NCBI GenBank assembly: GCA_964007475.1
Contig: OZ023275.1
Coordinates: forward strand, 21,431,829-21,495,828
Origin: Hybos culiciformis
Taxonomy: Eukaryota; Arthropoda; Insecta; Diptera; Hybotidae
Reading direction: 5' to 3'
DNA: 64,000 bases
In this document: positions 12,791 through 26,207 of the stretch, in pieces
How the letters are laid out: the number at the start of each line of letters is the position of its first letter
How positions within the stretch are numbered: position 1 is the first letter of the stretch
Notes under the pieces: model-generated
What the model was told of the DNA's origin: nothing
The model's input: the letters and a program-made list of their open reading frames with translations, nothing else
Databases searched by the model: none
Made by a program: the position numbers and the translations under genes

Positions 12791-15700
12791 CTATACATAT
12801 AGTTTCTGTCTGATGTTGTCATACAGAATTGAAAAGAAGAATAGACTTAAATTCAATATTATTTTTATGATAATTTTTTTAATTTATTGAATTTTAAATT
12901 TTATTTGATATTATAGAAAATATTAATTGCCAGAGAGTAAATCAATTGTATATATGTAAATTAGAAATTCAAATCAATTAAAATAAATTCTTTTCAAATC
13001 TTAATAAATATGTAAAGAAAATTTTTTTACATCAATGAATAAATTGTGGTGATAATTAAATATTTATTTTTTTAATTTTATTACTACTCTAATAGCAGCA
13101 AATTCTAAACTTTATTAAGTTATATGGGGAATAATAACGATTAATTCCCATCATAACAACTGCTGAGCAATAATTATTAAGAATTATATCTGATTTTTAT
13201 AATAATTTTTTAGCGGAATTAATTAAAGGTTTTGGAACATTTTTAAAGTTTGTAATAAACATACATTTTCTAATCCACTTGGTAGCTTTTATTCCGTCGA
13301 TTTTAACCGATTTTAACTTTTGTTTCATCTAGAATCTAGATTGACTTTTTATTATTCCATTTCAATAATTTGAATGAGCACTTTGATATAAATTTCGTAC
13401 CAAACACAATTCTATAAAGTTTTCTTGTGATTAAATTTATTCAACACAGTTATTGCGATGAAGAATCAAAAATTTACTTTTTATTTGATTTGAACCGAAT
13501 ATACTGAATACTACTGGCATCAAAAAATATCTTAAAGATATTTCTTTTATAAGTTGTTTGGCTTAAGTTAAAAAAAAAAAGAATAAAATCAACTTTAAAA
13601 CAAAATATAATAAAAACAATTTATATGAATGAGTTAATGATTGTAAAGGAAATGTTTTTAAAATCTCTTGATAAATTAGATTTATTAATTAATGTAAATT
13701 ATTCAAATGAATATAAATAATTAATAAAAAATATACTAGACTCATTCCACATGAATTGCATTGGTAATTAAACAATGTCAATTGGGTTTTATTAATAATA
13801 ATTTGTAATACTTAATTAATTTCCGTTTTCGTTAAAAATTATTTTATTATATTGTGGAGTCTAAGTTTAGATAATTAATATCTCTGTTAACCAAAATATC
13901 CAATTGAAATAATTTTATTCTTTAATTGTATTTGAGAATAAAATGTCAAAAAAAAAAGAAGTCAAATCATACTCAGAAAAATAAACCTCGAAAGTTATAA
14001 ACAATGTTAGCAAAAAAATTGTAATTTGATAATTTTTACATGCAAATATACCATTTTCGAAATTTTAATAATAATATTAATTCGATTGGTTAGAAAAGCA
14101 AATTAAAACAACTAAAAAAAACCAAGAAAGAAAATAGTATGGCAATTTAAGTTTTTAAAGTGAATTAGCATCCCATAACACATATTAATTGTGTAGGTAC
14201 TTTAAAAGTTTTCAACAGTTTTTCTTTTTGGTATACAAAAGTTAAAAAAAAACAACTAATGAACATGTTGGTTTTTCAAACAAAAAATCGACGTAAAATA
14301 CTAAATATTCCTATATCAATGTAAATATTGTTTTTTTTTTTTTGCTAACTACTACGTTAAAATAGCTATTAATAAACTAATAAATCATTTTAACTGAAAC
14401 AAAGCATATTTTGTGTCGATAAAAGGACTATTAACAGAAGCTCGTTTTTGCCTCCTTTTACAGAAAAATAAAAAAAAAATATGCTAAAAAGCTAAAATGA
14501 AATACTTCCATTTCCTCACATTTTAAAAAATATTATTTCTATTGAAGATTAATTTTATTTCTAGTTGAATGAAGATGTTCCTGGTTATTATGCTCTGTAT
14601 ATACATTTAGTAACAATATAAATTGATGATAAATTTTGGGTATATTGAGCATTTGATTTGATTACATACATTTATTTTCAAAAAAGGGATAAAAAAAAAA
14701 AAATTACATAAAGTGCTTTTTTGTTATTTATCATGCTGCAGCTTGGTTTTCAAAAGTTATTATTTACAACATAATATGGAATTCTGAACATAAATCTGTT
14801 GACAGATCCAAAGCTGTGTGTTTCAAAGTTCTTGAAACTTTTTTTTTTACATTAACAGTTCCAAATTACATGAACGAAATTATCATTCAAGTCAAGACTC
14901 GAAACCGAGTTGATTTAGTGTTAAATTCAAAATCTTCTCATATACGATATATTTGCTATAAAACAGATGGTAATCAAAACTTCTAAGACTATGCATGAAG
15001 AACTGGAGAAAAACTGCAAATTACCAAAATTTAAACTTTATAAGCAATGAATAATCAGCAATTTCAATAAAAAATTATTTTCAAAGAATAAAAATATAAA
15101 CTTCATTACACATAAAAATTTAACTGTGTAATTCACTTAAGAATTGCCAATTATGGGGGTCAAGTTAATCATTCCATCACGAAACAATGCAATAATCTTT
15201 CAGTAATTTCAAATAATAAGATTTCTTAAAAGGAAAATTAAATTAGTGGAAAATATTCTAGAAACATTTTAGCGTAGTGATTGCATTGTACATAATTACT
15301 GATCAGATACATACTAGATTTATATTAGTTCTTATGTATATATATATATAATACAACATAACAAAAAACGATTACGCTATTAAAGGTCTATATTCTATAA
15401 GATATTTATGAATTTTGAACATGTTAAGCTTAGGCTCAGTAGACCTATATTTCTTAAAAATTAATAATAAAACATTCTTTTTTTTGACAACTAAAAAGAA
15501 AAAACATATTTAGGAATGAATATAAGCAAAAACATATCAAATTTGTGTCATTAAAAGCTTATTAGAATGTAATATAGTAAAAAAAAACAAGTGATGGAAT
15601 TTACACAGCGATAATTTTGCGTGTTTCGATTTTCAATTACATTTTCATTGAAAATTAATAATAATAAGTATACAACATTACTAACTATATATGTGCTTTT

Positions 15701-18351
15701 AATATAATTTTCGGTATATTTATAATATACTTTACATATAATAAAAACATATTATTATATATTACAAAAAACAGTGCAGATAATGTATATATATGTATAC
15801 ATATAAATAGGGATATAAAGTCAAAAATGTAAATAAACGAAAGAAACAAGAATATCCTTTTTCCATTTTAATGTGTAACCTTTAATAATAAATTACAATC
15901 ACGTTTCAGTAATATATTCTCAACATTTGCACCTAACTCCAAATTTTTAATTTTATTACATTAGGATGCAGAATATTTTATAACATGTATAATGTTGTGC
16001 GAAAAGAAAAATCTAAAGAAAAAGACCTTGGGTGTCATTTGCCATAAAATTTTCAATAGCAATGAGTGCCATTAAATAATACTTAACAAGCAAAAAATAT
16101 ATACGACGAACATAGATATGTGCTGCAGTATATCTACATTTAAAATAATACATGTAAAATTGAAACATAAAAAAAATACATACACAAACAAAATACAAAA
16201 TTCAATATTCTTTACTTCTTTTTCCAATTAAGACTTTATGTATAGTATATGTATCTTTATGTATATGTATCTAATATGAATTAAGGGTGTGGAAAATTAC
16301 AAAAAATAAGTTACTACTATTAGAATTTGGAAGTGAGAACAATGAAATTTCCTTAATATTTTTAATTAGTTTGAATTAAATTCATGTTTTCAGTCTGCTA
16401 GATAATGAATTTAATATATTTAAATCTTATTAGATTTGGTAAGGATTTAAGGCCGAAGAGGCTAATCTTCCAGTCCAAACGTACAATTTTTTTTTTGGGG
16501 GCGGCGTTTAATGTCGACGGCCTTATCTACTAGAATAGACAACACATAAATTTTATTAATATTGTGGCTTAAAGGATTTTTTTGTGTCGATTAGAAAATA
16601 AAATGAGAATAAATCTATTTAGGCACATTGCCGACGAAATTCACTGTTGATAAACCGTGAAATCTATTGGATTATATCCAATTATGTGCACTACTATTTG
16701 CCCTAGATTTGAATGAGGTATGAAACATGTATCGAAGGGATTTGGGAAATACGACTTTTAGTCGTTTATTAATTTATAATTATTAAAACAATCCTTTAGT
16801 AGGTTAATAAAAAAAATAATTATAGTCAAAGATCTGACCCATCTTGCAGCTTACAAATCATCACTTTATCAGTTAGTAATAAATCAAATAAAATTTTCGC
16901 ACTATAAAACAAGAAATCAAGAAATTCTGTGAATGAAGTTTATAACGCATTAATAAGAATAAATTTGAATGGATCAAAAAATTAAATAACAATTTATTAT
17001 GATTCTTTCCTTATCAGAACAAGTGTAACTAATATTATCAAGTATATACTTTGTAAAGATTAAGAGATTGAATAACACTTTAATAATCTATAAGTATACC
17101 ATTTATATATGCATAGTTTTTTCTATATGTATATTAATGTTATGCTACAATGGATTTACATTTTTTAGAAGATTTATTATAGTTATAAGTTATCCTTATA
17201 ATATATATAATGGGTATGATGACACCAATGAATAATATGATAATTAGTTACCATTTGGCCAAAATTAATTTTTTTCCTTTTGTTTTCATTCAGAATAGAT
17301 AAAATTTATTAATTTTTCAATTCATATCATTGAACCCAATATTAGAAAATTTAAGACTGCGAACTTGAATGTAGGAAAATAAATAATTATAGATGTAAAA
17401 TGAGAAATAATGAATGTAATCAATGTACAAACTTTTTGGACATAAATTTTTCCAAAAAGGTGCATTAGAAATTCTGTGCAACAACTCCAAATAATATAAT
17501 CATTTGAACAAATAAGATAGTGTACAAAGTTTGTGGAAATCATTTGACAGAAATATTTATCATTTACATAAAAAGTGTAAAGTATTTATTGTTCTGAAAA
17601 GTTCAAGTATAAATATATAGTTTGGCATAACTTAAGTATAGCGTGAATTAACGCAATTACTTTACTTTCAATATATTTATGTAATTTCTGTGCTGCGTTA
17701 GAAAAATGTAGCAGTTATTTTAATTAATTTAATTAATAAGAGCTGAGCTTTTTGCCTTCTGCTTGACTTTAGAAGTAATATATAAAGTATTGAAAACAGT
17801 TTGAAACGTATAGCTACTAAAAAATGAATAGTAAAACTTTATATTGAAATAATCACTCTTATCACTTTTCCGTAAAATAATATAATAATGATTTTAAAGT
17901 TTTCTGTTAAATCATTTTTTCCTTTTTAAAAGGATAATCAACGTGTTCTTAAAAGTCATTAATTAAAGAAAAATTACAAAATTATGTTTTTGCGTCTAAA
18001 TAATTGGTACTTTTAATATACTTACATATAATGTCCTACATCAACATTAGTACATGAACTGAAACTTAAAGGTGCAAACTATTTTCATAGAAAAGCTCTA
18101 TTATAAATTTTTTAATGATTAAATAACATAAGAATAATTTATTCAAAAGTGTTTTAATTTTAAAACTTTGTAAAAGTTTTTTTTTTTACTAATAAGAGGA
18201 TTGATTAATATTTTTTCAGTTAATCAAAAAGTTTTTTATTCAAACAGGGAATAACTTTGAAGATTTCATTGCAGGACTTTAGATTTCATATAAACTTAAT
18301 TATCTTGTTTTAATAAAGAAATTATTTTGATTATAGTGAGAGAATTTCAAC
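12791..18351. other. AT-rich non-coding DNA
   Basis: No exon, RNA gene or bounded transposon was recognised. A GC-richer patch at 16440-16545, with GGCCGAAGAGGC and GCGGCGTTTAATG, is probably a decayed repeat but has no clear ends. Confidence 0.55.
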
Positions 18352-18670
18352 ACTTCAGGTTACCAACCATGAATTTCATGATTAAAAAATATAGGTTGAT
18401 GAATCGACTGACACAAATATACAAGATGGTTTCAGGTTTAAAAACAAAAAATTAAGAATTTTTGACACCCAAGTCTTAAAGAATAATTTTCAAATTTTCT
18501 GCGAATCGACAGGATACAATTTTTTTTTAATAGAAATAAAACTATGTAATGAAATGTCTAGGTTTTCGTCGAGCCTACAATCAACTTCAACAGAAAAAAA
18601 TCTACATATATGGCCAATGAACATTAAATTTTTCGCGATACCATGAAATTCGTGGTTGATAACCTGAAGT
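18352..18670. mobile_element. Short TIR element, about 320 bp
   Basis: The left end ACTTCAGGTTACCAACCATG is mirrored by a right end reading CATGAAATTCGTGGTTGATA then ACCTGAAGT. About 35 bp pair with a few mismatches. No convincing target duplication is visible, so the true ends are uncertain. The interior is non-coding. Confidence 0.55.
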
Positions 18671-19603
18671 CTTCCAAAACTATAACTAGCAATGGGCGGG
18701 AGCAAAAATAATGAAGTGTGGTGAAGTATATTACCCCATTTTATGGTTGGCGAGTAGTAATTGAAAAAAAAACTCTATTTCTCAAGGAAAAAAAAAAATC
18801 TAAATATATATTTGCTTAATTATGTGGCTTAACCTTTGAGACTTGACTCCGTTTTCGCGACTCTAATTAACATGTATATTTCTATGTATTGTATTGTAAG
18901 TTTGAAGTCTTTTGAAAAAATATTCAATATATCTGCAAATAAAAAATAATTAAAACCAAACCAGTTTTGATAATAAACTTATATTAAGTATTATTATATA
19001 TTTATTATTAACTCTATTATGTATTTATATTAATTATATTTATTTTTATGTGTTTTATCATTTAAAATAATATTATAAAATAATAGTAGATTATTGTATA
19101 CGTAAACTAAATTTGTTATTAATTAAGAGTTCTGTATACACAAAAATACATTGACACGAGTCAATACTTATATCACGAGACTTCGGTCGAGTGATATAAA
19201 TTGACAAGTGTCAATGTATTTTTGTGTAAATACAGAACGAGTTGTATAACAAATTTTGTTTACATATCCAATATACTGTTTTAATGCGTAGGGGAGAGGT
19301 AGTTGCAAAGAGAAAATATTTTTTCTTCTCATTTTTTCTCATTTTTTTTTTTTTTTTGTATTTGGCTGTATTGAAATATTGTGAGAGATATTATGTTTGT
19401 TTAGGTATTACGTAATATTCAATACGAAACATCTAAATGATTCCATTATTTACGCTGATGCATCTAAATTTATCATTATATACGCTGATGCATCTAAATT
19501 TTTTCATTATTTACGCAGATGCATCTAAATGATTGTATGTGTATTGACGCATATAATACTCCATTTAGTGATCTAAATTCTATAGCACTAAATACAACAT
19601 AAC

Positions 19604-20755
19604 CAGCGACGGACTGGCAACAAAATTCGGCCCGGGCATTTCAAAATTATTCGTTGCAATATGTCACGTATTTAAAGTCTTTTAAGAGCGTTGTAATGAA
19701 ATTTGCTTAGAAAATAATAAATTTCCTAAATCTAACTAACTCATTAGCATTTAAAAAATAAGCTTATGTAAAATTTCTATGCATCTATGTTCTATGTCCC
19801 AATCAAAAAATCTGAGTCTACCTCTGTGTATGAAGAAAAATTTATTTTCTACTTTTTCATGCGGCTTGGCCTCAGTTTTGCGTGTTTTTTATTTATTTTT
19901 ATTTTCTGTCTTTTTAACGTTAAGTAAATTGTTTTTCCTCGATTTTTCATGAAAGTTTTTATGGTTGTTGAAGATTTATCACTAATCATACCGATGAAAA
20001 TTTTTCCGATGATTTTCCGCTTTTCCGGGTTTTCCATGGAGTTTTCCACAAAAGCAAACTTTATACAACTCATTACGCTATACAACTTTGTCTCAGGTTA
20101 CAAAACGCTCAAACGGAGAAACTCCGGAAAAACGTTTTACCTGAACTTTCCTAGATTTTTTCTGCAAGTTTTCACCATTGTCGGAGAGAAAGTAATGATG
20201 CCAGTTAATAGGTAACTTGATCCTGCATAATTTAGAAAACTTTTTCACCGGAAAAATCGGAAAACTCTGCATTTTTCCTGAAACGGATTTACCACTAATC
20301 AAATTTGTACCAAAATTTCAATTGATTTTTCCGGATTTTCCGGGTTTTTAATGAAAATTTCCGATCCAAATTTTGATAGATTCAATTGTCACGCGACATG
20401 AACCTGTGCGCCAAATTTCAGCTCGCTGTGATGACGAAAAGCGGGTCTACGAGAGTGTTGAAAATGGTCAAAATACAGACAGACAAATTCGTGTACGATT
20501 TAATAATAATTAAATTAATAATTAAATTAATAATAAAAATTAAATTAAATTAAATAATAATGAAATCGGCCCCAACAATTTAAATATGTAATTGTTTAAT
20601 TTAGAGAATTCCTTCTTGGATAATCAAATTATTAAAATATTGCTTTTAATTCTAGATTCGTAAGCTTGTAAAGAATATATTATATTAAAAAAACTGTCGG
20701 CCCACCGGACATTTGCCCGGTATGCCCGGTATGCCCGACTGCCAGTCCACCGCTG
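19604..20755. mobile_element. hAT-type non-autonomous element nested in the left arm
   Basis: The ends CAGCGACGGACTGGCA and TGCCAGTCCACCGCTG pair at 14 of 16 positions and fit the CAGnG start of hAT elements. A perfect 8-bp duplication AACATAAC flanks it (19596-19603 and 20756-20763), the length expected for hAT. The outer inverted repeat continues across it, so it inserted after that repeat formed. The interior has many TTTTCCGG/CCGGAAAA-type motifs that keep several frames open on both strands, but no transposase motif was seen. Confidence 0.88.
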
Positions 20756-20763
20756 AACATAAC

Positions 20764-23700
20764 GATCCCCAACGCATTAAAATACATAAAGTTTCTTTTA
20801 TAAAGTTAAAAATTAAACAATATTGTCCAAATGAAAATAATCTAATTTTATTTTCATAGTAATGAATTTTATTAAATGAAAATAACATTAATAAAGTTTT
20901 TAATTTTATTCGACATATAATTTTTTCTAACTATATTATAAACTTTAAAAATTTTTAAATAGATTATTCAAAAAAAAAGTTTACCAAAAAAGAAAAACCT
21001 TAAAATTTTATTTTCTTCGCAATCTGTCTAGTTTTACATTAATTTTATTTTTTTTTTTATTTCCTTTTAACCACAAAAAAAAAAAGATAAAATGTATAAA
21101 ATCTTTAAGAAACAAATTATTGCAGTATAGTTGTATGTATAGTATGCGGTATATTTACATAAATATATAAACTTAAAAGAATAACAAGGAAAATTTATTA
21201 TGATAAATAATAAAATTGTATACTTTAAAATTTTAGTTCACTTAACTTAGGCAAATTATTTTATCATATTTCATATTGCGGATGTTATTCAAAAGTTATA
21301 ACAAAATTGTTCAAAAAATAAAAAAAAAGGCAAACAAATAAAATAAAATAAAGAATGATTAATTTTATATCTAAATTTCCTGCATTAAGTCTGGACAGAT
21401 GGATATCTTTTTTAATTAAACTAATTTTATTTAAAAGGGAAAATTATAGAAACTGGATGGAAAAAGGTTTGATGTTTGAAAGAATACTAAATTTAAAGAA
21501 TATACAATAATCAGTATATATATATATATATGTATATGTAATTCGAATAGAATATTTGACATTCCTTCATTTTAAAACATTTTTTGGTTTGTTTACAACA
21601 TCTATGTACAATACATACATTTAAACATATTATTAATATGTTCATACAACAGCTTTAAACTTGTACATTTTTAAGAAGGTGATATGTACTTAATATTGAA
21701 AATACGTTTACTCCTAATGTTGCTAACCTTACTTTCAATCGGAAACTTTGCAAAATGTACAAAGAAGACATAAGCGAACTAAAAGTGAAGTGAAATTCTT
21801 TTCCGCTTATTCATTGATGCGATGATCCTAGAAACAACTGCAAAGTAATTTTTTGAAGGAATGTTTCGAAAACCTATTCCCAACTAATTGTAAGTTCCTG
21901 AATGCAAAAAAAAAGAACCAATTACAAAAAATTTAAAACTTTAAATATAAAGTAAGTTGCTAAAATATTTAAATGTTAATTTTTTTTTACTCTTTAATTT
22001 TTAAATGAACTTCCTTTTTGAGGCGAAAAGTTGGCAACATTACTCATACCAAAACCATATATGTACCTACTTGTAATTAAAATTATTATTATATATTTAT
22101 ATGTGGCTCTGTTTATTATACTATTATACACAATTAATTTAATTATCAGTTTTATAATTAGAAAGTGTACTGTGAAAGGTATTCCAAAAAAAAAAATAAA
22201 ATAAAAGGTACTTATTTATTATTATAATTATTAACGGTTGACAGATTTTCATGTATAGGTAAATGCTCCAGATTTATAAATACCTATATTAAAAAATGTT
22301 TAAGTTTAAAAAAAGAAGAAAAGTCTTTAATTCTATGCAACTTAATTTCCAACTGAGAATTGAAATTAAATTATTTTTGTACGCTTTCTTTGTTGAAAAC
22401 AAATCAATTATACTCTTTAAGCTTCAGGGCCCGTTTAATTGATATTATACCTAGTATAGTAATCTTCATTGAAATCGAAATTGATTTTAAGCCCCCCGTT
22501 TTCTACTCTAAAACAACTAATCTCTTATTTAGGGTCCAACATTCTAATGAAAATGTATATTAATCATACTTAACAAAATGTATTTAAAACAGTTTTGAAT
22601 ATAGTACTTACAACTTTTTTAAGTATATACCTCCTTTGCTAGTTTTATTTTTGGAATGTCGAATATCATCTTTTAGTTGAGATTAGAGTGATCGAAATTG
22701 TGTGCTTGGTCTATTCAACCATTCTAACGAACGAACTGTCATTTTATGAACACATAAAGGACTTTTTTAAGGAAAACCGACTCAAAAAATATAACTAGAT
22801 TATAATAACAAAAAAAAAAAAACATGATAAAAAATTAAAATTTTCAAACACAAATTATTGTTCTCAATATTAGAAAAAATTTTATTTAGTGCCAGTATTA
22901 AAGTTTTTAATTTTATGTAATTTTAACTCAAAATTATCAAAAGTTTTAAACTTTGGCACAAAAAAAAATGAACATCAATAAAAGCAAAATAAAATAATAA
23001 TTTTTTACTTTTTGTCTGGAAAGTAAAGTTTTTTTTTTGTTTCAGAAATAAGAAATATTTTTAACATTTTTACTTAGATTTCTTTTTGCTTGCTTATGGG
23101 ATTAAAATATTAAATTTTTTAATACAATTTTTTATGAATATATTTTTACATAATGCTTTTTACTCTTATTTTTTATATAAATTCCGAACTCTTTGGTATT
23201 TGGATAACGTATAAGTAGCCCACTCTGAAACTTGAATGTAGTAGAGAAGGAATTTTCCAACTGGAGTATTTTTACGTACTTCGAGAATAAAAATTTAAGT
23301 TTTAAAATCTGGGTCGGTCTTGGTACGGACATAATATAATATTTTTTTTGTCTAAATCCGACCAATACGATAAACATTTTATTTCAAGACGAATCTAATA
23401 TAAGAAAAGATTTGCTTAGTCGTTTCTATCTCTTGAATTTGCCAAGAAAATTATTTAGATAGATCCTTGTCTGGTTAAGAGTTCCTAACACTCAAACACG
23501 GTATCTCATACAAAAGTTAAAACGAAAGTGAACTAGATTGTGCATATTTTAGCATTCAAAATATAGAAATCCAGTCGGCATTTAGTGCCGAACGGAAGGA
23601 GGGACAAGCGGACATTTAATGAAATGAAATACCTTGTTAGTTTTTTCATTATTGATGGAAAATTGATTAAAAAATTTTCAATATGTCTTGAAATTCACAA

Positions 23701-24975
23701 TTCGCCAGTTTATTCTAATTTTTTAATATTTTTTCTTAAATTTTTAAATTATTGATTGATTGATTTGTTCAATGTATTTTATATATAATTTTCTTCTTTT
23801 AAAAAGAACAGAAACTAAATATAGTTTTGAATGTAAGAAGAATATAATAATAATGAACATAAAAAATATTATTTTTTAAGAAATATTAAATTTTCATCAA
23901 TATTATTATTATATATGTATTTACATATAAAGCATTTATATAATAGTGAGAAATTTTTTAGAAAACTATTTTCCACAAAATATCGAAAATTATAAATCAT
24001 TATTAAGGAAGTTCTTTTAATCTTGACACTTAATCATAACAAAGCAAAAGTTCACGTGCTCACAGTTAAAAAGTAATAATAATCCAATTATAACTACACA
24101 TATACATAAACCTACATACATTAGTTTTGAAAACTATTCTTTCTTGTATAAAAAATTATATAATATTGAAGAAAATTTTACCATACTTACATTACATATG
24201 TTCTTTAATTTTTTGTGATCATATATATAAATATTATTCGAAAGAGATATGATAACGTATAATTATAGATAGTATTATAAATAATGTATGCAGTAGAATA
24301 AATCAATAAGAATATTATTAATAAAAGATTTATAAAAGATAGAAAAATAGAACGCGATTTATTGTTTTTCTATTTTTTAATTGAATCGCTACAGTACATT
24401 TGAAAACTTCATCACAGTTTTGAATTTAGGTGCGGTCGACTGCTCGAATGAAATCGTCTAGTTACACTATTAATAAATTTTCTTTGTTTTTCCATTCTAT
24501 TTACTGTCGGATAAGCCAATAAAATAAATAAAAATAAGTTATTTATAAGTGGAAATTCGCTGCGCTTGAATAAAATTGAATAAAATGTGGAATTGTGAAA
24601 ACAGAATATAATTTGTTGCAATATTGTTGTATAATCTATTTGTATTTTTAGTCCTTTTTCCATCAAAAACAAAAAAACGTACGATATGTTTTCCCTTACT
24701 GTCTGTCCGCAATTAAATGCTTATATCTTTTAAACTTGACCGATTTTAAATGTTTAAAAGCCAAAATTTGTGTAATCTCGTTCACTTTCAACCAAGCTAA
24801 AGTGTGAGATTATTCGAGTTTGGATAACGGAGTTACGTTTGGATTTATGAGAATTATTTTTTTATTCTATATTATTTATCTATATTCTATATTATGGGAA
24901 ACATTTTAGATAAAAACTCATGATCTTTCCTTTTTTTTTTATTATTATTAAAATATAATCTTAATTTAATATATT
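20764..24975. other. Non-coding core between the inverted arms
   Basis: This is AT-rich sequence with no recognisable transposase or exon. The patches at 23160-23640 and 24680-24850 are less AT-rich and carry repeat-like phrases such as GGACAAGCGGACATT and CTGTCTGTCCGCAATT. Open stretches there of up to 86 codons resemble no known protein. Confidence 0.55.
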
Positions 24976-25286
24976 TTAATGCATAGGGAATCGTTATGTT
25001 GTATTTAGTGCTATAGAATTTAGATCACTAAATGGAGTATTATATGCGTCAATACACATGCAATCATTTAGATGCATCTGCGTAAATAATGAAAAAATTT
25101 AGATGCATCAGCGTATACATAATGAAAAAATTTAGATGCATCAGCGTAAATAATGAAATCATTTAGCGTAAATAATGAAATCATTAGTACCTCTCACAAT
25201 ATCTCAATACAGCCAAATACAAAAAAAAAGAGAAAAAATGAGAACTACGTAATTCATACACAAAAATAATATCACTAAAAGAAAGA

Positions 25287-25742
25287 GAAATTAAAGAATG
25301 ATTAACGTGGAATATTTCCCAAATCTTCTTTTATCTGTAAAAGAAAAGGAAATTAAAGAATGATTAACGTGGAATATTTCCCTCCATTTCTTTTATCTTT
25401 ATTTTTTATTATAAATTATCTCTATCTCTAAAAAAAAGAGAAAAAATGAGAACTACGTAATTCATACACAAAAATAATATCACTAAAAGAAAGAGAAATT
25501 AAAGAATGATTAACGTGGAATATTTCCCAAATCTTCTTTTATCTGTAAAAGAAAGAGAAATTAAAGAATGATTAACGTGGAATATTTCCCAAATCTTCTT
25601 TTATCTGTAAAAGAAAGGGAAATTAAAGAATGATTAACGTGGAATATTTCCCAAAACTTCTTTTATCTGTAAAAGAAAGGGAAATTAAAGAATGATTAAT
25701 TTGGAATATTTCCCTCCATTTCTTTTATCTTTATTTTTTATT
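25287..25742. repeat. 62-bp tandem repeat array inside the right arm
   Basis: GAAATTAAAGAATGATTAAC recurs at 25287, 25349, 25495, 25557, 25619 and 25681, a period of 62 bp. Each unit contains the palindromic phrase GGAATATTTCC. The array is organised as a larger 208-bp duplication: the phrase AGAACTACGTAATTCATACA appears twice, 208 bp apart, around 25240 and 25449. The left arm lacks this array, so the expansion occurred in one arm only. Confidence 0.85.
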
Positions 25743-26207
25743 ATAAATTATCTCTATATTCTCTCTTTGCAACCACCTCTCCCCTACGCATTAAAACAGT
25801 ATATTGGATATGTTAACAAAATTTGTTATAACAACTCGTTGTCTATACACACAAAAACATAGACACTTGTTAATATTATATCACTCGACCTTCGGTCTCG
25901 TGTCTATGTGTTTGTGTGTATAGACACCAATTAAGTTTACTTATCCTATACATTTAAATTAAATTGTTAAAGTACATTCGGAGCAACATTATTCACTAAC
26001 TTAAACAATTTATTCAATGCAATTTTAAATTAAGATCAAACAAAAAAAAAGTTTGTTAATGTAATTATTATGATGGTAAAAAAAGAAAAATATAAATGAA
26101 TGACAACGTCTAAGATAACTTTCAAAGAAAAAAGTAATTTCCTGATGTTTTTATAATGTAGAATTCATTGCTGAACCTTATTAACAAATTACTTTGAATA
26201 TTATAAT

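Larger units (their letters stand above)
19128..25928. mobile_element. Large inverted-repeat element or pair of inverted copies
   Basis: The left arm (19128-19603, resuming at 20764-20785 after a hAT insertion) is repeated in inverse orientation at about 24976-25928. Shared landmarks include GTAGGGGAGAGGTAGTTGC near 19289 against the mirrored GCAACCACCTCTCCCCTACG near 25769, several TGATGCATCTAAAT repeats, and GTGATCTAAATTCTATAGCA. Each outer end is itself a hairpin around GAC-TTCG-GTC. AATTAAG flanks both outer ends (19121-19127 and 25929-25935), a possible 7-bp target duplication, though such a match is easy to get in AT-rich DNA. The 4.2-kb core has no recognisable transposase. Alternative: two separate insertions in opposite orientation. 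Confidence 0.65.

Noticed and set aside
19849..20302. Overlapping open frames on both strands
   Set aside because: They lie inside the hAT element in repeated TTTTCC/GGAAAA sequence that lacks stops by composition; no protein motif is visible.
24412..24672. 86-codon minus-strand open frame as a gene
   Set aside because: Hydrophobic AT-driven composition, no known motif, and it lies in the non-coding core of the inverted-repeat structure.
25287..25742. CRISPR-like array
   Set aside because: Units are contiguous 62-bp tandem copies without unique spacers, in a eukaryotic setting.
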